Positions 8,731 through 17,910 of a stretch of 64,000 bases of DNA are shown here, piece after piece (within the stretch, counting starts at the first letter, position 1; every line of letters begins with the position of its first letter). The position numbers and the translations under genes were made by a program. This stretch comes from Chloroflexi bacterium GWB2_49_20 (lineage in GTDB: Bacteria; Chloroflexota; Anaerolineae; Anaerolineales; Villigracilaceae), in assembly GCA_001796335.1 (NCBI GenBank), contig MGMF01000025.1, positions 62,001-126,000 on the forward strand, in the 5' to 3' direction. The notes below the pieces were generated by a model, which was not told the origin of the DNA, did no database searches, and saw only the letters and a list, made by a program, of their open reading frames with translations.

Positions 8731-9966
8731 TCAAGGGACCGTGAACCGGCCGAAAGCACGAACACAAACCCCATCTGCTTCATTTATGTCAACTTGATAA
8801 TAATAATTCCCAGCTGCCAGGCTATTCTCCGAAGTGACTGAAGTGTTTGGTGTTCTTACAAAATCCAAGTTATTCCAATAAATATCGTATATATTCAAAT
8901 AGTAAAAGGGGGCTCCAGGATACGCGCTCCAGTGAAGCGTGACCTTGCCATTTTGAACTACGGGTGCAGAGACCTTCAAATCATATTTGCATTTATGGAT
9001 GGCGTCCAATTCGATCGTCTCTCCGGCATTTACCTGGATCTGACGCAAATCTTCCCCTGGGTAAATTATGCCAAGTTGCTCGGGAACAAGAGTAATCATA
9101 TGGTATGTTCCGGGATCAATTCCGCTGATCGTAAAGCTTCCCTGCGTGTCTGTGACAGCGGAATATGCAAGCCCTTTGCAAGCAAAGGTCCATTCCGAGC
9201 AGAGTGTAACGGTCACACCTTCATATGGCTGACCACCCCAAACGACAACACTGCCCGTAAGCGTTCCGGTGGTGGGAGTGGCGGATGGCATGAGGGTTTC
9301 CGTCGCAGTGGCAGCGCGTGAGATCGTGGAGGTTGGCAGGGGTATATCCGTCGCTGCCAGGGTTGGGGTTGCTGTTGGACTGGCAAGCATGCCCTGGATC
9401 TTTGGCCAAAATGCGACCGCCAGGATGATCAACAAGAGTGCAATCCCAATCCAAAGATATTCCGGGTGGAACCAGTTCTTTTTTACAACCGGGCTGGGAG
9501 TTGGGGGCTGCTCAATGATTGGCGCTGGAACAAGTACAGGCTGAACATTCGCATTCGAATCCAGAGGTGGTACGATCGCCCGGACCCTTTCAACCAATTT
9601 CTGGATCTGTTCAGCAGTCGGCGGGTTCATGGCTTCCAACCAGTGCGTCTGCGCCAGGTAATACTGCTTGCCGGGTTCCGGTTCGATATTTTCAATCTTG
9701 AAGGGAATAATGATCAGTTTGTGATTGGCAGCCAGCACGATCTCACGGCCCACATCAGAGGAAGAGTTTGATTGGGATGAGAAGACGAGCACCATCACCT
9801 GGCTTTTGGTAATCGCATTAGTAATAGCCCTGGGCCATTCCTCCCCTGGACCGATATCGCGTGGGGCGACCCAGCAGCGGATGCCGGAGGCTTCCAGGTT
9901 GGCACAGATCCCATCTGCGATGGGCTTGTCCTTGCTCGAGTATGAGATGAATACATCATGCGTCAT
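8731..9966 (-). CDS. Membrane-anchored TIR protein with CnaB/Fn3-like outer domain
   Basis: A 411-aa protein. TIR covers 1-125 (MTHDVFISYSSKDKPIAD, WVAPRDIGPGEEW, and E75 in SDVGREIVLAA at the catalytic position). A membrane helix lies at about 168-190 (YLWIGIALLLIILAVAFW). A long Thr/Pro linker (TATPTLAATDIPLPTST) follows, then a carboxypeptidase-regulatory/CnaB-like beta domain (GTLTGSVVVWGGQPYEGVTV, GSFTISGIDPGTY). A final beta-rich region with WSAYPGAPFYYLNIYD resembles Fn3. I chose the ATG at 9966 because GGAGG precedes it by 8 bases; a GTG five codons upstream is less likely. It lies 16 bp after the RCK gene. The TIR subtype differs from the two downstream TIRs. Function is inferred. 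Confidence 0.85.
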   Translation of the reverse strand: MTHDVFISYSSKDKPIADGICANLEASGIRCWVAPRDIGPGEEWPRAITNAITKSQVMVLVFSSQSNSSSDVGREIVLAANHKLIIIPFKIENIEPEPGKQYYLAQTHWLEAMNPPTAEQIQKLVERVRAIVPPLDSNANVQPVLVPAPIIEQPPTPSPVVKKNWFHPEYLWIGIALLLIILAVAFWPKIQGMLASPTATPTLAATDIPLPTSTISRAATATETLMPSATPTTGTLTGSVVVWGGQPYEGVTVTLCSEWTFACKGLAYSAVTDTQGSFTISGIDPGTYHMITLVPEQLGIIYPGEDLRQIQVNAGETIELDAIHKCKYDLKVSAPVVQNGKVTLHWSAYPGAPFYYLNIYDIYWNNLDFVRTPNTSVTSENSLAAGNYYYQVDINEADGVCVRAFGRFTVP

Positions 9967-9982
9967 TGCTGTTGCCTCCACA

Positions 9983-10762
9983 TCAGGTAGGTTTTTGACC
10001 CAGGATGTGCTCGATGATCACATCCGCGGCTTGCTGGTAGGGGCAGAAAAAATGGATGTTGGGTTTGCGGGACAGGTCAAGAAGATCGGCCAAGCCGCTG
10101 TTATGCAGGCGCACCCACACGGTTACCTGGGGATTGAGCTGCTGGACCTTGTAGGTTACTTCCAGGTTCAAGGCATCCTCCCCGGCGGTCAGAATGATCA
10201 AACTGGCTGTGCAAATATTGGCATTTGCGAGCGTCTCAACATCTGCCATGTCGCTCTGTAAATGAATGATGTTTTCACTTTTCAAACCAAGTTCGGCCAT
10301 CAGGCCGGGTCGTGGATCGATCAGGACAATAGGCCGTTGAGACTGCTCGTTGACCAAGCGCCGCACCAACTGCCGGCCCATCTCACCCACACCACACACT
10401 ACAATATGATCGCTAAAGCTCTTGATGACCATGAGATCCCATTCCCTTCTGTTTACTCGCCGCTGCATATAAATGGAAAAAACCCTTAATACGCCCTCGC
10501 CCAGGATCAGCACCGCCGCTACCGGCATGAGGAATGCCAGCAGGACGGGGATCAGCTTTCCGCCAGTGTCCACCCCTTCCAGCCTGGCCATATAGAAAGC
10601 ATCCAGAAAGAGCTGCGGCCAGCCAGCCCCGGGTTTGGAGCCGAAGAGCTTCAGGATAACGGCACCCAGGATCAACAACAGGCCAAACAAAGCCAGGTTG
10701 ACCCAGATCGCAGACAGGATGATGAAAGAATCGCGCCAAAACCTCTTAGCCATGTGGGTCAT
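9983..10762 (-). CDS. Two-helix membrane protein with RCK (TrkA-N) domain, channel-like
   Basis: A 259-aa protein. Two membrane helices lie at about 13-40 and 68-95. A pore-helix-like segment, WPQLFLDAFYMARLEGVDTG, sits between them. The C-terminal Rossmann RCK/TrkA-N domain carries HIVVCGVGEMGRQLV (GxGxxG near 122-127) and VLIDPRP with the acidic residue that contacts the NAD ribose. The layout matches Kch/MthK-type channels, but the K+-filter TVGYG is absent. It may be a non-selective or non-K+ channel, or a membrane nucleotide sensor. Its ATG overlaps the stop of the RyR-AAA gene (ATGA), so both are co-translated. Confidence 0.82.
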   Translation of the reverse strand: MTHMAKRFWRDSFIILSAIWVNLALFGLLLILGAVILKLFGSKPGAGWPQLFLDAFYMARLEGVDTGGKLIPVLLAFLMPVAAVLILGEGVLRVFSIYMQRRVNRREWDLMVIKSFSDHIVVCGVGEMGRQLVRRLVNEQSQRPIVLIDPRPGLMAELGLKSENIIHLQSDMADVETLANANICTASLIILTAGEDALNLEVTYKVQQLNPQVTVWVRLHNSGLADLLDLSRKPNIHFFCPYQQAADVIIEHILGQKPT

Positions 10763-13380
10763 CCATGTGTTTTGACAACAGCATAGCCGCCGCGAGCCAG
10801 CATTTTAGGGATGCCCCGCACCATGTCACGATCTTTTTCCTTTTCATCATCCGGCAGTTCGTTCCAGGGCACCAGGCAATGGTTCAGTTTTTTGTCTTTG
10901 TCTGTTTCTGGGGCATATTTCCAGCCATCCGCCAGCTTGACCTGCATCCAGCGTTCATGTTCCCTTTCAGCCAAAAATTCGAGCGAATCTCCGGGAAAGT
11001 TAAAAGGAGGTTCATTGCTGCGGGCAGGGATCATGGCATACCCGGCACTGGCCAGCTTGATGGGGATGTCTCGGACGTTCTGGCGATTCTGTTCCTTGAA
11101 ATTTTCAGGCAGATCTTTATAGTTCACTGATGTGGCGTAAGTGCTCTCTCCCCGGCTTTTCAAACCCTCGCAATAGATCTCGTGGGCTACCCCGGACAGA
11201 TCCTCCAGGACTTTGCCGCTCAATTCAAGCTGCTGAACCAATACCAGGAAATTTTGACCATCCACATGCAGGTCCAGCTGTGCCTCAGATGGCAGGCTGG
11301 AGCGCTCAAAGGATTTTTTGCCAGCCAACTGGCTCATGGCGATGATCGATTCTATCGAGCGCACACCGTGGCGGTATTCTCGGGTTTTCATCAATGCTCG
11401 CAAAACACCCGAGTCTATATTCAATTTATCCTTCTCAAACAAGTCCGGCACATTGCGTTTCAGGATGGAACGCAACAGGATGGCCCGGCGAATGACAAAA
11501 TAAGGATCCTGGACAGGTGTTATTTCACTACTTCTTACTGGATTGGGACCCAGGATATTCACATACCCTTTAAGACGGCTGACGAAATCCGGACCCTTGA
11601 CAGCCCGGAAGTTCTCCACAGACAACTCTCCACCAAAATCAGCCATGCAGATGGATGTACCCCCCGCAAAGACAAAGATGCTGCGGCCGATGGGGTGACC
11701 GATCTGACCCTCCTGAAAACGTCCATCTTGCATGGGTGCCAGGAAATAGCGCAGCCAACCCAGCGGATTTCCATTGAAGGTGGTATCAAATTCATCCCAA
11801 AAGATGAGTGGTATTTTGCCGCTCAAACCGATGTCCCGCACCTGGTGCAGGGCTGAGATCAAATCACCGGCAGCTGCAAATTGAGACAGGTTAAACTCAC
11901 GCACCTCAATTTGCCCGGGCAGAAGGGAATTTGCCACCTCGACGATGCCAAAGGATTTGCCCGAGCCTGGAGCACCAAATACGGCGATGGAGAGCGGACG
12001 TTTTTGCTGACCCTGTTGGCAATATTCCCCCACCAGGGTGCGGATGCTGCGAAAACTCTCGATCTCCTGCCGGTCAACTGTTAATAGATTGCCGAACTGC
12101 CCGAGAGGCACTTCCTGCAGTGCTGTCTCAGGTCCGCTGCGTACGATCTGTTCAGCCACCTGATCCAGGGTGCCCTGATAACGGTCCTGGAGAATGGTCC
12201 AAAAGCCCGGAGTTACGGGTTTTTCATCTTTCCCGGCTGGTTGCTTGATGAATCGCAGCGGATCCTGTATTGCAACCATGGCAAAGTTTGACTTCTCCTG
12301 CCCCAGGATTGAAGCGATGCGTTTGAATGGGAAGACCAGCGGACTTTGAACTGGCGTCTTGCCCTTTTCTCCATAGCCATCTGAGTGCAGGTTGCGCAAG
12401 GCAGCCAACCCGCTTTGGATTCCCTGGGGGATATCCGGGTTGTTTGGGCTCAACATCAACTGGCGCACAATCCCGGCTGTCAGACAGGAAGTGTAGCCGA
12501 TCACCATGCCAGGATAGCCGCTCTCCCAGGTGCCCTCAATGGAACGTGGATCGAAGAAAAGGAGGCACCGCGATTCATTTGTTGCCTGCCGGGATAACAG
12601 GATGGCTCCTGCAGCACCAAAGGATATGATTACATGCGCACAGTGTGAAAGGGAATTGACACAGGGATTATGGATCAATTCCCAGAAGACATCCTGGGCT
12701 GTGCGCTCCCAGGAAAGTTCGCGGCTGATCTGCACTTCGGTCAGGCGCAGGTCATAGGCGGTTGTAACCACTACCAGGCGGTCAGCATGCTGGCGGTGCA
12801 GGTGCTCCCATAATGACCCCTGCGCCACCGGTCTGGCCATTTTCAACACAAACCAACCGGAGGGGTTGCCGGGCATGTTTACAGCCAGAGGCCAGCACTC
12901 CTGGGTATTCCGAAAACCCAGGTCGTCATCATCCAGGACGACAATATCTGCCTCACTCGAATCATCAACCACTTTCATGACCGGACAGGGCGATTCTGCC
13001 CGGCGCATGCCCAGGAATTCATCCATCCGCCAGGCTCTCTCCCTGTCCAGCGGAGGTTTTTCAGCATATTTTTTCTCAGACCAGATGGCAAAGGATTGAT
13101 GGAATTTGGGGTCACCCGGGATGGCTTCGGCAGATACCTTGGGAATAGCAGGCTGACGAATGCTGCCAGTGATGGACTTCTCATTGAGCAGGTCTGCGCT
13201 GATTGCCTCCAGCAAATCGGCCAGCAAGGCAGATCCGCCGCGATGCCAACAGATATCCACCGTATCATTCGGGCTCCAAACAGGAGCTCCTCTTTTGGCC
13301 TGCCCCGTACGGGCCAGGTTCCAATCCATGGTTACATCCCCTGTGACGACCACTAGACGATTTTTGGAATCTTTTTTCAT
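10759..13380 (-). CDS. Ribokinase-like/AAA ATPase/RyR-domain protein
   Basis: An 873-aa protein. Residues 1-300 look like a PfkB/ribokinase fold: RLVVVTGDVTMDWNLAR at the N-terminus, ISFGAAGAILLS, and GYTSCLTAGIVRQLM where active kinases have GAGDxFxAG. The central AAA module (about 430-640) has Walker A GAPGSGKSFG near 469 and Walker B IPLIFWDEFDT near 521. The C-terminus (about 745-873) is an RyR domain: FLAEREHERWMQVKLADGWK, KKLNHCLVPWNELPDDEK, DRDMVRGIPKMLARGGYAVV. The kinase GD pair is replaced, so this domain may bind rather than phosphorylate. It heads the TIR/RCK operon, with AAGGA before the ATG. The role is unknown. RyR domains occur in bacterial signalling and conflict loci, which suits a nucleotide-sensing ATPase. 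Confidence 0.85.
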   Translation of the reverse strand: MKKDSKNRLVVVTGDVTMDWNLARTGQAKRGAPVWSPNDTVDICWHRGGSALLADLLEAISADLLNEKSITGSIRQPAIPKVSAEAIPGDPKFHQSFAIWSEKKYAEKPPLDRERAWRMDEFLGMRRAESPCPVMKVVDDSSEADIVVLDDDDLGFRNTQECWPLAVNMPGNPSGWFVLKMARPVAQGSLWEHLHRQHADRLVVVTTAYDLRLTEVQISRELSWERTAQDVFWELIHNPCVNSLSHCAHVIISFGAAGAILLSRQATNESRCLLFFDPRSIEGTWESGYPGMVIGYTSCLTAGIVRQLMLSPNNPDIPQGIQSGLAALRNLHSDGYGEKGKTPVQSPLVFPFKRIASILGQEKSNFAMVAIQDPLRFIKQPAGKDEKPVTPGFWTILQDRYQGTLDQVAEQIVRSGPETALQEVPLGQFGNLLTVDRQEIESFRSIRTLVGEYCQQGQQKRPLSIAVFGAPGSGKSFGIVEVANSLLPGQIEVREFNLSQFAAAGDLISALHQVRDIGLSGKIPLIFWDEFDTTFNGNPLGWLRYFLAPMQDGRFQEGQIGHPIGRSIFVFAGGTSICMADFGGELSVENFRAVKGPDFVSRLKGYVNILGPNPVRSSEITPVQDPYFVIRRAILLRSILKRNVPDLFEKDKLNIDSGVLRALMKTREYRHGVRSIESIIAMSQLAGKKSFERSSLPSEAQLDLHVDGQNFLVLVQQLELSGKVLEDLSGVAHEIYCEGLKSRGESTYATSVNYKDLPENFKEQNRQNVRDIPIKLASAGYAMIPARSNEPPFNFPGDSLEFLAEREHERWMQVKLADGWKYAPETDKDKKLNHCLVPWNELPDDEKEKDRDMVRGIPKMLARGGYAVVKTHG

Positions 13381-13413
13381 TAAGGTCCTTTCCCTGAGAT
13401 GATACTTTAGTAA

Positions 13414-13440
13414 ATATTAGCACAATTGCCCGCAAAACAA
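13414..13440 (-). promoter_or_regulatory. Weak promoter candidate for the RyR/RCK/TIR operon
   Basis: Upstream of 13380 the minus strand has TAATAT (13414-13419) with TTGTTT (13435-13440) 15 bases before it. Spacing is short and the -35 box is poor. Position and AT content are right for an operon promoter, but the evidence is slight. Confidence 0.3.
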
Positions 13441-13581
13441 AAGTGAGCCGGGGATAAGAAACATGGTTAATTTTGGTTTTGAAAGGGTCAAGCCGCATAC
13501 CCTCAAGCTCTGAAAAATTGCGCGATAATGGGATTGAACGGGAAGTGCCCGCCGCGGAGGTTGTAAATAACACCTGGACGG

Positions 13582-13689
13582 GATGCTGACCGTTACCAGG
13601 TACTGGCCGGGCTGGTCATTCTTCAACCGTACCCGATCTTTGAGGTTCGGGAAGGCGGCCTGGAGGCCTGGGAGCGGGCTCATTTGTGA
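13582..13689 (+). pseudogene. Short C-terminal coding remnant
   Basis: The 13381-13739 gap between divergent genes contains an open plus-strand stretch of 35 codons with no start. It reads DADRYQVLAGLVILQPYPIF and ends AWERAHL before a TGA. Composition looks protein-like, as if the end of a lost gene remains. The family is not recognised. The rest of the gap shows nothing beyond the promoter candidate. Confidence 0.25.
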
Positions 13690-13739
13690 TATCATCCCGG
13701 TTATATCCCGGGATATCCTCTGGTTGAGGTGAAGCTGAC

Positions 13740-15389
13740 ATGGCTGAATTTGATCTGGTTCTGAGCAACGGGCGCATCCTGGATGGCTGCGGCAACCCCT
13801 GGTATCGCGGTGACCTGGCCATCCAGGATGGGCATATCGCCGCCATTGGACCGGTTGGCAGGCTGCACGGCAGGCAGACCCTGGACATGCAGGAGCGCTT
13901 CGTCGCGCCCGGTTTCATCGACATTCACACCCACTCCGACCTCTCCATCCTGGTTAACCGCCGGGCAGAGAGCGCCGTGCGCCAGGGTGTCACCACGCAC
14001 GTAGTGGGAAACTGCGGCATGTCGCCGGCACCGCTCAGCGCCGGGCACCTGGCAGACATGCGCACCTATTGGGGGGAGATCGCTGCTCAGCCCGAAGTGA
14101 CCTGGCTCTGGCAGACTTTCAAGGATTATCTGGCAGTCATACAGACGGGTGGCGTGGCCATCAACATCGCCTCCCTGGCCGGGCATGCCGCATTGCGCCT
14201 GGCGGTCATGGGCTACGCAGATCGTGCCCCCAGCGTCACCGAACTGGCAGTTATGCAAAGCCTGCTGAGTGAAGCCATGCAGGCCGGGGCATTTGGCCTT
14301 TCCACCGGGCTGGTGTACCCACCCGGTTGCTTTGCAGGCACGGATGAGATCATTGCCCTGGGTAAGATCGCGGCAGCTTACAATGGGTTTTACGCCTCGC
14401 ACATCCGCGGTGAGCGCGAGACCATTTTGGAGGCGGTGGCGGAGGCCATCCACATCGGGTGCGAAGCCGGTCTGCCGGTGCAGATCTCGCACAATGCCCC
14501 CAAGTTCGGGGCTGCCAGGGATGCGCGTGCCAACCTGGCACTGGTGGATGCCGCCCGTCTGCAGGGTCAGGATGTGACCGTGGACAATGATGTGCACACC
14601 GACCTGGCGCCAGCCCTGCTGCATGCCCTGCCGCAGCGCTTCTAGGAACTCAAGGATGAAAACATCAAAGCCATGCTGCAGGAGCCACGCTTCCGTCACC
14701 AGATCAGGGAAGAGATCGTGCTGGATCAAAAACCCGCCTTTGGCCCGGTCGGACTGTTGAAGCATGCCCAATGGCAACGCATCACCCTGCTGCATGCGCC
14801 CCATAGCCCGGAAGTGGTCGGCCAGACCATTGCGGCCCTGGCCAGCCAGCGCCAGCGGGAACCGTTCGATGTGTATTTTGACCTGATCGTGGAGAACGGC
14901 AGCGCCGCCATTGCCATTTTTGATTATATTGATGAAAGCAACATCCGCTTGCTGCTTCAGCACCCTGCCGTCATGATCTGCTCGGACGGGGAAGTCCTGG
15001 CAACTTATGGTTTCCTGAACGACCCGCCGCCGTATTCACCTTGCAGTTACGGGGAATTCCCTGGCGTACTGGAACGCTATGTGCGCGTTGATCCCGTGTT
15101 GAGCCTGCCGGAAGCCATCCGCAAGATGACCTCCTTCCCGGCCCAGCGCCTGGGGCTATTGGATCGCGGCCGCTTGCTGCCAGGGATGTGGGCAGATGTG
15201 GTAGTATTTGACCTGGAGCGCCTGCATGACCGCGCCACCAACCTGTACCCTCACACCTATCCATTTGAAAACTATCCCCACCAGTATCCACAAGGCATCG
15301 ATTACGTGTTCGTCAACGGGGTATTGGTGGTGGCGGACGAACAGCACAGCGGCGCATTGCCCGGCCAGGTGCTGCGGCATGCGGCTTGA
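13740..15389 (+). pseudogene. D-aminoacylase / N-acyl-D-amino-acid deacylase, interrupted by an amber codon
   Basis: The frame from the ATG at 13740 runs to 15389 (549 codons) with a single TAG at 14643-14645. Both sides belong to one amidohydrolase. N-terminal LVLSNGRILDGCGNPW, metal motif GFIDIHTHSDLS, VTTHVVGNCGMSPAPL and YASHIRGE lie before the stop. The part after it has MICSDGE, the MTSFPAQRLGLLDRGRL tail motif and DVVVFDLERL. A CAG to TAG change would explain it (PQRF-stop-ELKDENIKAML). Family members remove acyl groups from D-amino acids or D-peptides with zinc. Possible causes are a recent pseudogene, amber readthrough or a base-call error. The downstream part could restart at the ATG at 14673, but would lack the HxH metal ligands. 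Confidence 0.8.
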
Positions 15390-15429
15390 AAAGAAATTTA
15401 AACCATGACTTTATTTCAAAAGACATTAC

Positions 15430-15510
15430 CACAAAGACACGATCCCGGAAAAAGAGGCCGGGACTTAGGCACAAAGAAAACAAAAGCATTTTTCTCTTGG
15501 TGTCTTTGTG
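15430..15510. repeat. Inverted repeat CACAAAGACAC / GTGTCTTTGTG
   Basis: Perfect 11-bp arms at 15430-15440 and 15500-15510 flank a 59-bp spacer. The motif resembles the dispersed 'cacaaagacac' repeats found between genes in many environmental genomes. It ends five bases before the first possible start of the G5/3D gene, so it fills most of the upstream leader. Confidence 0.55.
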
Positions 15511-15514
15511 ACTC

Positions 15515-16957
15515 ATGTCCCGTGACTTTGGGATGGTGGTAAAAAGAGTTTTGGGAGTGGGCTCACCCTTGCAAATAAGAAAATCACCTGTCTCATTCAT
15601 CCTGTCAATCTTTGTGCTCCTGGTTGCCCTGGGGACATTATTTGCTTTCCGTCAGAAAAATGTGACCCTGGCAGTGGACGGCAGTCGGCAGACCCTGACC
15701 ACGCGCCTCCTCACAGTGGGGAATCTCTTGAAGGCGTCCGGTGTGGACTATTCCAGTCTGGACAGCATTCAGCCCTCGGCGGGCAGCTTGCTGGTCAATG
15801 GAATGATCATCGTGGTAAAGCACGCCGCCACCATCCGCATCCTGGATGGAGAAAAAGAGATCCCGGTCACTTCAGTGGAAACCTCCCCGCAGGCCTGGCT
15901 GCAAGAGGGTGGCATCATCCTGGGCAGTTCAGACCGGGTGTTCGTGGATGGCGAGGAACGCGACCCCTCCCGACCCGTCCCGTATGCCGCTGAACATCAG
16001 GTGGAAATCCACCGTCCGGTGGTGGTTACCTTGATCCAGGATGGGCAGCGTCGCACCTTCACCAGCACTGCCCTCTCCGTGGGTGACGCCTTGAACGAAG
16101 CGGGCCTGAAACTTTACCCCAGCGATCGTCTGGATCCTCCGGCTGATACCCCCTTGAACGCGCCTCTGACGGTCACCCTGCTGTCCTCGCGTGCACTGAC
16201 CATCCAGGTGGGTGGTGAGATCATCAAAGCGCGCGCCTCGGCCGATACGGTCGGTGCAGCCCTGGCCCAGGTGGGGATATCCCTGCAGGGGCTGGATACC
16301 AGCCTGCCAGCCGAAAGTGAGCCTCTGCCCGCGGATGGGAACGTCCAGGTGGTGCGGGTCAATGAAAGCATCACACTGGAAACCGAAAGCATCCCATTCG
16401 ATACCACCTTCCAGGCCCAGGCGGATATGAATATTGACACGCAGAAGATCATCCAGTTTGGCAAAAGCGGCTTGTCTGCCAGCCGCACGCGCATCCGCTA
16501 CGAGGATGGCGTGGAGACCGGGCGCGTGTTGGAAACCAAACAGGTGTTGAGCGAACCGGTGGCACAGATCGAGGGCTTTGGGACAAAGATCACGGTGCAG
16601 AGCATGGATACGCCCGAGGGCCCGGTGGAGTATTACCGCGCCCTCGATTTTTACGCCACCTCCTACCACCCCAAGATGACCTCACCGCCCTGGTATGGAG
16701 CCGTAGCCTGCGGGGGTAAATGGCAGCCGGGTTATGTGTCTGTGGATTTGAATTATGTGCCTTGCGGCACACGCCTGTATATCCCCGGTTACGGCTTTGC
16801 AGTCGCCATGGATACAGCCTATATCTCTGGAGCCTGGATTGACCTGGGCTACCCGGACGATAATTACGTCAACTGGCACCGGCATGTCACCGTGTATTTC
16901 CTGACCCCCGTGCCCGCGCAGGTGCACTGGGTCATCCCGCCGGGTACGTTGTATTAA
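15515..16957 (+). CDS. DUF348/G5/3D-domain cell-wall protein (YabE-like)
   Basis: A 480-aa secreted or membrane-tethered protein. An N-terminal signal/anchor helix (VSFILSIFVLLVALGTLFAF) is followed by three ubiquitin-like DUF348 repeats (for example VTLAVDGSRQTLTTRLLTVG). A G5 domain comes next (ESIPFDTTFQAQADMNID ... GFGTKITVQ). The C-terminal 3D domain is named for its three aspartates: ALDFYATSYHP, SVDLNYVPCGTRLYIPG, VAMDTAYISG, WIDLGYPDD. Proteins of this layout (Bacillus YabE, Rpf-like) bind or cleave peptidoglycan. The 3D fold resembles MltA lytic transglycosylase. The start is uncertain: ATG 15515 lies at the edge of a repeat and ATG 15533 (MVVKRVLG) is an alternative. Neither has a strong ribosome site. 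A strong hairpin follows the stop. Confidence 0.87.
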   Translation: MSRDFGMVVKRVLGVGSPLQIRKSPVSFILSIFVLLVALGTLFAFRQKNVTLAVDGSRQTLTTRLLTVGNLLKASGVDYSSLDSIQPSAGSLLVNGMIIVVKHAATIRILDGEKEIPVTSVETSPQAWLQEGGIILGSSDRVFVDGEERDPSRPVPYAAEHQVEIHRPVVVTLIQDGQRRTFTSTALSVGDALNEAGLKLYPSDRLDPPADTPLNAPLTVTLLSSRALTIQVGGEIIKARASADTVGAALAQVGISLQGLDTSLPAESEPLPADGNVQVVRVNESITLETESIPFDTTFQAQADMNIDTQKIIQFGKSGLSASRTRIRYEDGVETGRVLETKQVLSEPVAQIEGFGTKITVQSMDTPEGPVEYYRALDFYATSYHPKMTSPPWYGAVACGGKWQPGYVSVDLNYVPCGTRLYIPGYGFAVAMDTAYISGAWIDLGYPDDNYVNWHRHVTVYFLTPVPAQVHWVIPPGTLY

Positions 16958-16980
16958 AACCTCTCCTGAAAAAAGATGGT

Positions 16981-17023
16981 AAAAAAGGGATATTGAGAGC
17001 TTCGCTCTCAATATCCCTTTTTT
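16981..17023 (+). terminator. Strong rho-independent terminator
   Basis: Perfect 20-bp arms (16981-17000 and 17004-17023) with a 3-base TTC loop. The left arm starts with six A and the right arm ends with six T, so it can work in both directions. It ends the G5/3D gene before coaX. Confidence 0.9.
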
Positions 17024-17143
17024 ACATATTCTCCCCGCCACAAGAGTGGGGCGGGGGTGGGGTTGAAGATTCAAACTTAAGATTACCCTGGACTCAACTT
17101 CACCTGGGATCTTTTGGATGGAAACTTAGTGTAAAATAAGACC

Positions 17144-17908
17144 ATGCTGTTAACCATTGACGTTGGCAATACCAACCTGACACTCGGGCTCTATCCGGGC
17201 CAGGAGATCGGTCCGCACTGGCGCCTGGCTACCGATCACCAGCGCATGCCGGATGAATACGGCCTGCAGTTCCTGGGGTTGCTGGAACATGCCGGTCTGA
17301 CCCCGGCCGAACTGAGCGGCATCTGCCTGGCCTCGGTGGTGCCTCCGCTTACCCAGCGTATAGTGCAAGCCTGCAGCCAGTACCTGCGCCAGGAACCCTT
17401 CCTGGTGGATGCCGGTATCAAGACCGGCATCCGCATCCTTTACGAAGACCCGCGTGCTGTGGGTGCAGACCGGGTGGCTGACGCGGTGGCGGTCTTTCAC
17501 AAATATGGCGGTCCGGCCTGCGTGATCGACTTTGGCACCGCCACCACTTTCAACGCCATCACCAAAAAGGGTGAGTACCTGGGCGGAGCCATCACCGCCG
17601 GGATTAACCTGGCGGCTGAAGCCCTCTTCCAGCATACTGCCAAGCTGCCCAGCATCGACATTCAGCGCCCGCCCTCCGTCATCGGTCGCAATTCCGTGCA
17701 TGCCATGCAATCGGGTCTGCTGTTTGGGTATGTCGCCATGGTGGAAGGCATGGTCAGCCGCTTTCGCACGGAATTGGGGAAAGATATGAAGGTCATCGCC
17801 ACCGGCGGTCTGGCTGAGATCGTCGCCAGGGAAACGGATGTGGTCCAGATCATCTCCCCCTGGCTGACTCTGGATGGCCTGCGCCTGCTGTGGGATCTGA
17901 ATCACTAA
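17144..17908 (+). CDS. coaX: Type III pantothenate kinase
   Basis: A 254-aa enzyme of the ASKHA fold that phosphorylates pantothenate, the first committed step of coenzyme A synthesis. Visible motifs are the phosphate loop MLLTIDVGNTNLTLGLY at the N-terminus, GADRVADAVA, VIDFGTATTFNAI, YLGGAITAGI and GLAEIVA with the closing LTLDGLRLLWD. Length is standard and no feedback domain is expected for type III. It stands alone after a terminator and before a long inverted repeat. No clear Shine-Dalgarno was seen; the ATG is fixed by the conserved first residues. Confidence 0.96.
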   Translation: MLLTIDVGNTNLTLGLYPGQEIGPHWRLATDHQRMPDEYGLQFLGLLEHAGLTPAELSGICLASVVPPLTQRIVQACSQYLRQEPFLVDAGIKTGIRILYEDPRAVGADRVADAVAVFHKYGGPACVIDFGTATTFNAITKKGEYLGGAITAGINLAAEALFQHTAKLPSIDIQRPPSVIGRNSVHAMQSGLLFGYVAMVEGMVSRFRTELGKDMKVIATGGLAEIVARETDVVQIISPWLTLDGLRLLWDLNH

Positions 17909-17910
17909 GA

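Noticed and set aside
13701-14963. 420-codon minus-strand frame across the deacylase
   Set aside because: Antisense shadow of the amidohydrolase, whose metal motifs are unmistakable on the plus strand.
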